Source: Candidatus Hodarchaeota archaeon (GTDB taxonomy: Archaea > Asgardarchaeota > Heimdallarchaeia > Hodarchaeales > Hodarchaeaceae). Taken from it: a DNA stretch of 10,111 nucleotides. A program made the translations under genes and the position numbers. Below are positions 1 through 5,490 of the stretch, piece after piece (position 1 is the first letter of the stretch; every line of letters begins with the position of its first letter). The notes beneath the pieces are model-generated. The model was given only the letters and a program-made list of their open reading frames with translations, was not told where the DNA came from and did not search any database. The stretch is from NCBI GenBank assembly GCA_016839665.1, contig JAEOTU010000371.1:1-10111 (forward strand). The letters run 5' to 3'.

Positions 1-11
1 CGCTCATTCAT
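1..11 (-). CDS. 5' end of an unidentified gene downstream of the activase (partial)
   Basis: Only about three and a half codons are present: ATG AAT GAG CG, reading M-N-E and off the left edge. The evidence for a gene is the translation signal. A perfect AGGAGGT lies at 18-24 on the minus strand, overlapping the end of the activase gene, with 6 nt between it and the ATG at 9-11. An in-frame start so close to the upstream stop indicates translational coupling. Activases of this family are often next to the glycyl radical enzyme they activate, so this could be that enzyme, but no diagnostic residue is visible. An ATG at 5-7, in a different frame, is less well spaced. Confidence 0.5.
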
Positions 12-14
12 TGA

Positions 15-803
15 TTAACCTCCTAGCTTGGTTATGAATCCAAGTCCTCTAAATCTATCCGATAATTGATCCAGCCTTTCTGGTGATGGAGGTTCAAGGT
101 CTAACAATTTATTTTCACGATTCAACTTCTTGTATTTGCTATAACCAATCTTGTGAAACGGAAGAAGATTGATTTCCTTAATAGTTTCAAGTTTAGCTAT
201 CCAATCAACCAACTGACTAAGATTTTCCTCTGTTTCTGTAATTCCAGTAATAACTGGGAAGCGGATAATTATATTTTTTCCCTCTGTATCAAGTCTTTTT
301 AGATTTGATAGGATTGGTAAAACTGACACTCCAGTATATTTCTGATGTTTCTTATCATCAATCATCTTGAGATCATATAAAAAAAGATCTACTTTATCTT
401 TTATTTTCTCAAAAATCTCCCAAGATGCATACCCACAAGTGTCGAGAGTTGTTGATAGGTCTCGTTTTTGACAGGAAATTAAAAGGTCATCCAAGAAGTC
501 ATGTTGTATCAATGGTTCTCCTCCAGAAAATGTTACCCCACCACCAGATTCATCGTAAAAAATCAGATCTTTTTCTATTTCAGCTATGACTTCTTCAACA
601 CTTACCTCTCGTCCAATAATCTCTTTTCGAGTATTTTGATTGTTCCAAATTCTTTCAGGTTCTGGATTTTGACCCTCTGGATTGTGGCACCACCAACACT
701 TCAAGGGACACCCCTTAAGAAACACAGTTGTCCGGATACCAGGACCATCATGGAGTGCATATTTCTTGATGTCAAAAATAACTCCTTTACTCTGCGTTTC
801 CAT
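15..803 (-). CDS. Glycyl-radical enzyme activating protein (radical SAM), without the ferredoxin-like insert
   Basis: This radical SAM enzyme uses a [4Fe-4S] cluster and S-adenosylmethionine to place the glycyl radical on a partner enzyme under anaerobic conditions. Numbering from the GTG at 804-806, the cluster motif CxxxCxxC is C33, C37 and C40 within GCPLKCWWCHNPEG. A GGEP motif follows at 95-98. LDTCGYA (about 121-127), LYDLKMID, YTGVS and LLPFHKIGYSKY are further family signatures. CWWCHNPE is typical of members that carry two extra ferredoxin-like clusters after the motif, but here the sequence jumps to GREVSVEEV with no further cysteines, so that insert is absent and the protein is 262 residues. 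I chose the ATG at 801-803 over the adjoining GTG; neither has a clear Shine-Dalgarno. The substrate enzyme is not identified, and PflA-type specificity cannot be assumed. Confidence 0.93.
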   Translation of the reverse strand: METQSKGVIFDIKKYALHDGPGIRTTVFLKGCPLKCWWCHNPEGQNPEPERIWNNQNTRKEIIGREVSVEEVIAEIEKDLIFYDESGGGVTFSGGEPLIQHDFLDDLLISCQKRDLSTTLDTCGYASWEIFEKIKDKVDLFLYDLKMIDDKKHQKYTGVSVLPILSNLKRLDTEGKNIIIRFPVITGITETEENLSQLVDWIAKLETIKEINLLPFHKIGYSKYKKLNRENKLLDLEPPSPERLDQLSDRFRGLGFITKLGG

Positions 804-860
804 CACTTCATGTCTTTTTAAGAGGATAAGACCTTGTTTTGAACTTTAATAGAGATTCTG

Positions 861-873
861 ATATAACTTATTC
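861..873 (-). promoter_or_regulatory. Candidate BRE/TATA promoter of the activase gene
   Basis: On the minus strand this reads GAATAAGTTATAT, an A-rich BRE-like stretch followed by a TATA-like box. A start about 25 nt downstream would leave a leader of about 35 nt before the ATG at 803. A second, stronger-looking box lies further upstream, so either or both may be used. Confidence 0.4.
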
Positions 874-894
874 TTTATGATTTCGTAGTTACAA

Positions 895-907
895 CATATA
901 ATTTTCG
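895..907 (-). promoter_or_regulatory. Second candidate BRE/TATA box upstream of the activase gene
   Basis: The minus strand reads CGAAAATTATATG, a good match to an archaeal BRE (CGAAAA) directly abutting a TATA box (TTATAT). It lies about 95 nt before the activase start and 35-47 nt past the stop of the small membrane protein gene. This suggests the activase has its own transcription start, with a leader of about 70 nt. Confidence 0.45.
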
Positions 908-941
908 ATTTAGGAACCAATTATCTGGCCGACTCATTTTA

Positions 942-1175
942 TTACCGTTCTTTCATCATATCATCTATCTGAGCAATATATTTTTGTAAGTCTTCCTCAG
1001 GTTGAATAGCTATTTCTCGTCTTTTCCTAAATCTCAGCCCGATATTCCAACCAATGACAGCCAGAAAGATAAAGAAAAAAACAAAAATATTAGTATAGAA
1101 AAGATATAACATAATAACACTAGATATGCCTACAGCCAAAATAAATAATAACGGATGTTCTTGCTTTTTAGACAT
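942..1175 (-). CDS. Small two-helix membrane protein, function unknown
   Basis: The 77-residue product is not recognised. Two hydrophobic segments, about residues 8-27 and 29-47, are separated by a short YTN turn. The N terminus is basic (SKK). A strongly basic stretch (RFRKRRE, about 48-54) follows the second helix, and the tail is charged and probably helical (about 55-77). By the positive-inside rule both ends should be cytoplasmic, making a helical hairpin. The ATG at 1173-1175 is preceded by a weak AGGA and by a good TATA-like box at archaeal distance. These signals, with a sensible membrane topology, support a real gene despite its size. Flanking promoters suggest it is transcribed separately from its neighbours. 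Confidence 0.7.
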   Translation of the reverse strand: MSKKQEHPLLFILAVGISSVIMLYLFYTNIFVFFFIFLAVIGWNIGLRFRKRREIAIQPEEDLQKYIAQIDDMMKER

Positions 1176-1209
1176 TTAGTTTTATTCCTATAAAAAGAGA
1201 ATAACTTGG

Positions 1210-1224
1210 ATTTATAATACTTTT
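1210..1224 (-). promoter_or_regulatory. Candidate BRE/TATA promoter of the small membrane protein gene
   Basis: The minus strand reads AAAAGTATTATAAAT, with a TATA box (TTATAAAT) preceded by an A-rich BRE-like stretch. It sits about 40 nt upstream of the ATG at 1175, which predicts a short leader of roughly 15 nt. It lies between the acyltransferase stop and this gene. Confidence 0.5.
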
Positions 1225-1239
1225 AGATAATGGAGTGAG

Positions 1240-2397
1240 TCAAAGTACTTTCTGAAGGACAAAATGACTTGCTAGATAGCAAAGGATGACTGTTAACGGA
1301 AATACAATCGCTAGTTTGATAACAGGAAAAAGGGGGATGGATACAAAGACAAGGGATACAGCAACAAGGATGGGACCATGAATGAGGTACATATAGAAGG
1401 CACTATCAGATATGTTCTTGAGTAAAACACCTTGATCGTTAAATTTGGTATAAAAAATCGGAATTAAGACAAAAATCATTCCCATACAAATGACATTATC
1501 GACCAGTGAAAATACAAGGGCAGGGAGAGTGGGGCCGCCTAATAAAACACTAAAATCTGCATCTATTCCCAGAAATATGAAAAAATATAGAAAAAATAAT
1601 ACAACTGTTACTGCTATTATACTTGCCCAGACTTTGACATGATTTTTAGACATCTTTTCAAACCAATCATATCGTGCAGCGATGATCCCAATACTGAACA
1701 TCATGAGATACTGAGGGAAAAAACCAAATGGAAACCCTAGCGGAAATTTGTCTACGGGAGATATGAACCGAATTAAAAAAGTAGCACAACCTAATAGAAT
1801 AGCTATTAGGAGTAAATAATAGAATTTTGGGATTGAAAGATCTTTTGGGATGTATTGATGTAAAGGGTCAAACTTGGTTATCTGACGCCAAAGAGTATAA
1901 AGGAGAGTAAAAATAAGTAACCCTAAAAGGAACCACATGGGCCCAGTTGATGTTAGAAAATCTACAAATCGTTGCAGGGATTGAAATTGACTCAAATAAT
2001 AATCAAGGAAAGACCCTTGCGTGTTTTTTAAAGCACCGCCTACATAATATAAAAATGGATTAATTAGTACAATATACAAAAGGAGAGGGATACCGAGACG
2101 AAGAAGTCGTTCTTTCCAGAAAGTAGAGACGCCTTTTCGATCATAACTTTTAGGAGTAAAAAACGCACTCATTAAAAAGAATAATCCCATAAGTGAGGAT
2201 TGAAAAAGCCCTCCAATTGAAGTCAAACTTTGAAAGACAATAAAACTGAATAGATCAAGATCCCCCCCCTCAATATAATACCATCCACCTGTGCCTCCAT
2301 AGGTGATCCTTGCGTGCTGGAAAATCACGATAATCGCAAATAAGATCTTTATGTTATCAAGGAATATGAGTCGTGGTTTCTTAGATTCTGTGTTCAT
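1240..2397 (-). CDS. Acyltransferase-3 family membrane protein
   Basis: This integral membrane protein (385 residues, about ten predicted helices) matches the acyltransferase-3 superfamily (OafA/OpgC-like), whose members move acyl groups onto extracytoplasmic sugars or lipids. The N-terminal FLDNIKILFAIIVIFQHA holds the family's R/K-x10-H motif as K17 and H28; H28 would be the catalytic or substrate-contacting histidine. A conserved-looking FYMYLIHGPILV lies near residues 333-344, in the penultimate helix. Approximate helices: 13-31, 50-82 (two), 101-121, 153-170, 190-210, 222-240, 253-275, 290-315, 333-353 and 360-380. It starts 15 nt after the lipoprotein stop, with only a weak GGGA before the ATG, so the two genes are probably co-transcribed. 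A G8 run falls in codons 43-46. The acyl donor and acceptor are unknown. Confidence 0.87.
   Translation of the reverse strand: MNTESKKPRLIFLDNIKILFAIIVIFQHARITYGGTGGWYYIEGGDLDLFSFIVFQSLTSIGGLFQSSLMGLFFLMSAFFTPKSYDRKGVSTFWKERLLRLGIPLLLYIVLINPFLYYVGGALKNTQGSFLDYYLSQFQSLQRFVDFLTSTGPMWFLLGLLIFTLLYTLWRQITKFDPLHQYIPKDLSIPKFYYLLLIAILLGCATFLIRFISPVDKFPLGFPFGFFPQYLMMFSIGIIAARYDWFEKMSKNHVKVWASIIAVTVVLFFLYFFIFLGIDADFSVLLGGPTLPALVFSLVDNVICMGMIFVLIPIFYTKFNDQGVLLKNISDSAFYMYLIHGPILVAVSLVFVSIPLFPVIKLAIVFPLTVILCYLASHFVLQKVL
2262..2269 (-). repeat. G8 homopolymer tract inside the acyltransferase gene
   Basis: Eight consecutive G on the coding strand (C8 on the plus strand) span GAG GGG GGG GAT, codons 43-46, in the first loop after the catalytic-motif helix. 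The tract is in frame here. Gain or loss of one G would truncate the protein near its N terminus. Confidence 0.9.
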
Positions 2398-2412
2398 GTG
2401 ATCCCGCTCTGA

Positions 2413-3321
2413 TTAACTTCCGGTTGAGTAGGTGATATCACCTGTTGATGTACCTAGATCAAAGTCGTATTTTTGGATTGCTGAATTGTAATTAGTTGAA
2501 GTATATGATTCTCCACCGCCTGGAATAGTGATATCTCCTGTTGTGGTTGAAGCAGTTATTTTAAGACCATAATCTTGGTGAAGATCAGCAATAACGCTTA
2601 TAGATCCAGTTGTACCACCAATATCAAACTTTTGAGTCTTGGAAACGTTACCAGGTGTCAAAATATCAATAATATCCAGATACAGAGGCCCAGTGGTTGC
2701 GGAAATGCTCCAATCTGTTGAGGAAGTATATATAACATCTTCTATAGTAATATCTTGGGTTCCAGTTGAAGTTTTAACCCTAGGTGACAGATCAGAAAAT
2801 TGAACAACCCCCAGTGTCAAGGATATCTCACCTGTTGTGGTTTCTAGATCTAATTTGTTAATGGTTATAGTAGCATCTGAAATGCTTGCTGAAATGCCTC
2901 CAGTCGCAGCTGCAAGATTTATTTGTAGTGTGATATTATTAGCTACTGTAATTGTAATGGCATAACTGTAATCAACTTGTAATCCTTCATCCTGCGAATC
3001 AAATTGAATTTTCATCGTCTCAGAGCTGATTTCTGAAGAGGAGACTTCCTTTGCTTCAGCCAATGATCCACCTGATCCTTCTCGGATAGATACTTTGTTT
3101 TCCACATTAACTAAATCAGTTGCAGTAGGATCAACAACTAATATTATTGATCCAACACCTAGCTGGAAATCTAAAATTACTGTTGTATATGTACCTTTGG
3201 GAACGGCAACTGGATCTTTATCTCCAGTATATTCAAAATTCATTAGCTGGGGTACTGTACATCCGCTTAAAAAGACTATACTCATCAGTAAAATTATGGA
3301 TAAAATGATTTTTCTTTTCAT
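2413..3321 (-). CDS. Secreted lipoprotein with DUF4097-like TG repeats
   Basis: This 302-residue protein has a classic lipoprotein signal: basic MKRK, a hydrophobic core and the lipobox LSGC with C21. It is expected to be exported and lipid-anchored. The mature part resembles the DUF4097 'putative adhesin' beta-repeat fold. Seven T-G turns recur at about residues 139 (ATGGISA), 162 (TTGEISL), 185 (STGTQDI), 209 (TTGPLYL), 237 (TTGSISV), 260 (TTGDITI) and 292 (STGDITY). Spacing is mostly 23-24 residues, as in a beta-helix or stacked beta-sheet. The start is the ATG at 3319-3321, which has a strong AGGAGA 7 nt upstream and begins the signal peptide; an upstream in-frame TTG would add 13 residues ahead of it and is unlikely. 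The acyltransferase follows 15 nt downstream, which suggests a joint surface function. Its ligand is unknown. Confidence 0.85.
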   Translation of the reverse strand: MKRKIILSIILLMSIVFLSGCTVPQLMNFEYTGDKDPVAVPKGTYTTVILDFQLGVGSIILVVDPTATDLVNVENKVSIREGSGGSLAEAKEVSSSEISSETMKIQFDSQDEGLQVDYSYAITITVANNITLQINLAAATGGISASISDATITINKLDLETTTGEISLTLGVVQFSDLSPRVKTSTGTQDITIEDVIYTSSTDWSISATTGPLYLDIIDILTPGNVSKTQKFDIGGTTGSISVIADLHQDYGLKITASTTTGDITIPGGGESYTSTNYNSAIQKYDFDLGTSTGDITYSTGS

Positions 3322-3328
3322 TTGCCAT

Positions 3329-3334
3329 TCTCCT
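3329..3334 (-). promoter_or_regulatory. Ribosome binding site that fixes the lipoprotein start
   Basis: AGGAGA on the minus strand lies 7 nt before the ATG at 3321. It decides against the longer reading frame starting at the TTG at 3358-3360, which would bury the signal peptide behind 13 extra residues. Confidence 0.75.
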
Positions 3335-3350
3335 AATATTGAGTATTTTA

Positions 3351-3371
3351 TTGCTAGCAACTTCTGAAGTT
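3351..3371. promoter_or_regulatory. Two adjacent dyads, candidate operator of the lipoprotein promoter
   Basis: TTGCTAGCAA (3351-3360) is a perfect 10-bp palindrome. It is followed, sharing two bases, by AACTTCTGAAGTT (3359-3371), a dyad with 6-bp arms around a single central base. Both lie just downstream of the TATA-like box, over the predicted transcription start. That is a typical place for an archaeal repressor to block polymerase. The regulator is unknown. Confidence 0.4.
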
Positions 3372-3377
3372 TGAATT

Positions 3378-3390
3378 TATTTAAATTCCT
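3378..3390 (-). promoter_or_regulatory. Candidate TATA promoter of the lipoprotein-acyltransferase unit
   Basis: The minus strand reads AGGAATTTAAATA, with the TATA-like TTTAAATA at 3378-3385. A start about 25 nt downstream, near 3355, gives a leader of about 35 nt that includes the strong AGGAGA site. It lies in the gap after the methyltransferase stop at 3408, so the lipoprotein unit is probably transcribed independently. Confidence 0.45.
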
Positions 3391-3407
3391 TGCTATTAGA
3401 CTGATGT

Positions 3408-4094
3408 TTAATTATGATCTACGCAAATTATACAGAAGAGACTCGATTGATCGACCTCTTCAATGGTTGCCTTGAGTGACATTTCCGACGTTAGTTTGTA
3501 AAAATCTTCAGGTGTGTATGTTGTTGATCTGAAACCATCTTTACATACAATGGTACCCTCTCTGGTTTTCTCCAAATCAATTTCTCCAAGTAAACCCTCT
3601 CTGGACTGCTGGACAAACCAATCAAGTCGTTTATTCCATATATTTTTTGAATAGCTTGATAAGAAAATTTTCCCACCATCCTTGGTGACTTTAATACTTT
3701 CTCCAATCAACTTGCAGGGATCTACTTTGAATGCTGAAATACTATTCTGTATTGCAATGACTACATCGAATTTTTGCTCTTTAAAGATAAGAGAAATAGC
3801 ATTCATTTTATGTAATTCAACATTAGTTTCTTTACGTAGGAACTCTTGTGCAAACCTTAGACTCTCTTCTGAAGTATCAATACCATAAATTTTTCTTGCT
3901 TTTTGGGCCAATCTGGCAATTACTCTTCCATATCCACAACCAAGTTCTAAAACCACATCTGTTGTCTTGATATGATCCAGGACATACTGAATTTCAGCCT
4001 CTAAGTACTGTTTGATTCGGGGAGATGCAATATCATAACATTGCTTTAACCGCAATGCAGAGAGCTTTTTCGAGTAATATTCATTATTCTCCAT
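3408..4094 (-). CDS. Class I SAM-dependent methyltransferase
   Basis: This cytosolic protein of 228 residues has a class I (Rossmann) methyltransferase core. Motif I is VLELGCGYGR (about 48-57), the glycine-rich SAM-binding loop. Motif II is IYGID with D73, expected to bind the SAM ribose hydroxyls. FDVVIAIQNSISAF (about 109-122) forms the motif IV strand, and DGGKIFLSSYS is the usual following strand. An N-terminal helical part (residues 1-45) and the C-terminal STTYTPEDFYKL segment probably shape the substrate pocket; the substrate (small molecule, protein or other) cannot be told. The ATG at 4092-4094 has a good AAGGAAG about 5 nt upstream. It is the last gene of the Nudix, DUF4332, methyltransferase run and starts 31 nt after the preceding stop. 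Confidence 0.88.
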   Translation of the reverse strand: MENNEYYSKKLSALRLKQCYDIASPRIKQYLEAEIQYVLDHIKTTDVVLELGCGYGRVIARLAQKARKIYGIDTSEESLRFAQEFLRKETNVELHKMNAISLIFKEQKFDVVIAIQNSISAFKVDPCKLIGESIKVTKDGGKIFLSSYSKNIWNKRLDWFVQQSREGLLGEIDLEKTREGTIVCKDGFRSTTYTPEDFYKLTSEMSLKATIEEVDQSSLFCIICVDHN

Positions 4095-4125
4095 TTTATC
4101 TTCCTTTTAACGCTTGTCAGCTCGA

Positions 4126-4860
4126 TTATTCCAATATTTTGGGCAGGAATCGAGCATTATATACACGACCATAACTTTCATATCGTGGCGGAGGTCGTTT
4201 CTTTAATTCTTCTTTGTAATAAGTCTCAATCTGATCTGAGAAGGTTTCTAAATCAGCTTCAGCAATCTTCTGAAGATCTGAATACCCAAGATTCCAGAAG
4301 TGGATAGCTTGTGTTTTGGTAACATGTGGTAAGCGAAGAATGTCGCAATAATTGATAAAATACCAGAGGATTAACTCTGGTATCCCTGTTTTGGCAGATA
4401 ATTCTTTTCGTCCTTGTTCTGTCCTGCTAACTTCTAATAAATCTAATGATGTCCGAATTCTAGCTTTTTGAAGACTCTTAAGATAGTTCTTCTCGTAAAA
4501 TGGTAAACTATGATCAGTTACTTGTCCAAGTTTATATCCAACAGGTAAATAGGCTCTGAGTTGAATTACAAACGATTCTAACAATTTATATGAAATTCCT
4601 GATTTCTCACTAAATTCCCAAATTTGATCTCTTGTACCTAAAGTCTTGAAAAAATCAAAAATGTCTATTATACCTGAAGATCTAAACACATCAAATGTTT
4701 CTTCAATCATTTTATCATTTATAGTTCGTACATCAACAAGAGTCTTATTCTGCTTAAAAATCTCTTCCCATTCTTCTAAACTAAAGTTGTAATGTTCTTT
4801 AATGAAATCATAATGAATTAACTCAGAAATGACTGTTGAGGGCATATCAAATCGTCTCAT
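4126..4860 (-). CDS. DUF4332-like helical-repeat protein
   Basis: This 244-residue, mostly helical soluble protein has a C-terminal half resembling DUF4332, a helix-hairpin-helix-like family of unsettled function. The segment LRLPHVTKTQAIHFWNLGYSDLQKIAEAD (about 175-203) corresponds to the usual 'RIPGVG...LL..G..tv.eLA' pattern. An internal duplication is visible. Residues about 60-105 and 131-176 align without gaps at an offset of 71, with matches I64/I135, D69/D140, T76/T147, E82/E153, S84/S155, K86/K157, G88/G159, I89/I160, L94/L165 and F97/F168. The C-terminal segment looks like a shortened third unit. It starts 27 nt after the Nudix stop with no clear Shine-Dalgarno; an in-frame M6 is a possible alternative start. 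HhH-like repeats may bind nucleic acid, but that is inference. Confidence 0.7.
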   Translation of the reverse strand: MRRFDMPSTVISELIHYDFIKEHYNFSLEEWEEIFKQNKTLVDVRTINDKMIEETFDVFRSSGIIDIFDFFKTLGTRDQIWEFSEKSGISYKLLESFVIQLRAYLPVGYKLGQVTDHSLPFYEKNYLKSLQKARIRTSLDLLEVSRTEQGRKELSAKTGIPELILWYFINYCDILRLPHVTKTQAIHFWNLGYSDLQKIAEADLETFSDQIETYYKEELKKRPPPRYESYGRVYNARFLPKILE

Positions 4861-4887
4861 ACATCAAAATAACTGAGATTTGTCTCT

Positions 4888-5412
4888 TCATTTAGAAATC
4901 CAAAAATGTTCATATTTCTTTAAATCAAACCTCTTTTTAACGATCTTATCCCGTTCGACATCAGGCTGCATGGGTTGACTGTTCAAAGCTGTCCGAACAA
5001 TAATCTTAGTATATTCAGAAACCGTTGGATCATCATATAACTCGTTCAGTGGTACCCAACGAACTTCACGAATTTCCTCATCTTCTTTAAGCAAGGGTTT
5101 AGGATCAGTTTCAAGCTGACAAAGGAAAATGCAGTAGAGATCAGTTAAATTATCTGCTGTTCGAACCATACTCCGAATACCAATGATACCAAGAGGGATT
5201 ATTCTCTGTCCTGTTTCTTCCAAAATTTCTCTTTTGATTGCTTCTTCCAATGTTTCCCCAGGATCGACAAGCCCTCCAGGGATTAACCATCTCCCTTCAG
5301 CAGGACCATAGGTCAGTTTAACCAAAAGAACCGTCCCTTCAACAAAGACAACCCCTCCAACACCAATGAAATGACAAGCAAATTCTTTCGGATAAGACGT
5401 GCTAATTACCAT
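4888..5412 (-). CDS. Nudix hydrolase
   Basis: This enzyme of 174 residues would hydrolyse a nucleoside diphosphate linked to another group, using Mg2+. The Nudix box is intact. Numbering from an upstream TTG, one residue longer than the ATG form, it runs G48-x5-E54-x7-R62-E63-I64-L65-E66-E67-T68-G69, with the metal-binding glutamates E63, E66 and E67 present. RWLIPGGLVDPGE is typical of the ADP-ribose pyrophosphatase/MutT-like group, but the substrate cannot be fixed. A C-terminal basic extension (about 155-175, KIVKKRFDLKKYEHFW) lies beyond the usual domain. The start is the ATG at 5410-5412, with AGGAG 4 nt upstream; the TTG is too close to that site. It is followed at 27 nt by the DUF4332-like gene and so probably leads a three-gene unit. 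Confidence 0.92.
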   Translation of the reverse strand: MVISTSYPKEFACHFIGVGGVVFVEGTVLLVKLTYGPAEGRWLIPGGLVDPGETLEEAIKREILEETGQRIIPLGIIGIRSMVRTADNLTDLYCIFLCQLETDPKPLLKEDEEIREVRWVPLNELYDDPTVSEYTKIIVRTALNSQPMQPDVERDKIVKKRFDLKKYEHFWISK

Positions 5413-5416
5413 CAAA

Positions 5417-5421
5417 CTCCT
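5417..5421 (-). promoter_or_regulatory. Ribosome binding site that fixes the Nudix start
   Basis: AGGAG on the minus strand lies 4 nt before the ATG at 5412 and only 1 nt before the alternative TTG at 5413-5415. The spacing favours the ATG. Confidence 0.6.
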
Positions 5422-5440
5422 GAAATCATATTAAGAGTGA

Positions 5441-5454
5441 AGAAAAAGAAAGGA
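5441..5454 (-). terminator. Candidate T-rich terminator after the coiled-coil gene
   Basis: The minus strand reads CCTTTCTTTTTCTT, a pyrimidine/T-rich tract about 40-50 nt past the coiled-coil stop and before the Nudix gene. Archaeal RNA polymerase can terminate at such tracts without a hairpin. The match is weak, and the 75-nt gap might instead be read through. Confidence 0.3.
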
Positions 5455-5490
5455 TTTGTAATAACAGACAAGGATAGATAATTAAGAACA

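Noticed and set aside
501..821. 106-codon plus-strand open frame opposite the activase
   Set aside because: It lies entirely antisense to well-conserved radical SAM motifs, has no ribosome binding site and its protein looks like no family.
3322..3360. Longer lipoprotein N terminus starting at a TTG
   Set aside because: It would place 13 residues ahead of a canonical signal peptide, while the internal ATG has a strong ribosome binding site. The palindromes also lie in this segment.
3095..3367. 90-codon plus-strand open frame opposite the lipoprotein start
   Set aside because: It is antisense to the signal peptide and ribosome binding site of the lipoprotein and has no independent start signal.
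3491..3706. 71-codon minus-strand frame inside the methyltransferase gene
   Set aside because: It is an out-of-frame shadow of the methyltransferase, with no start signal and no recognisable motif.
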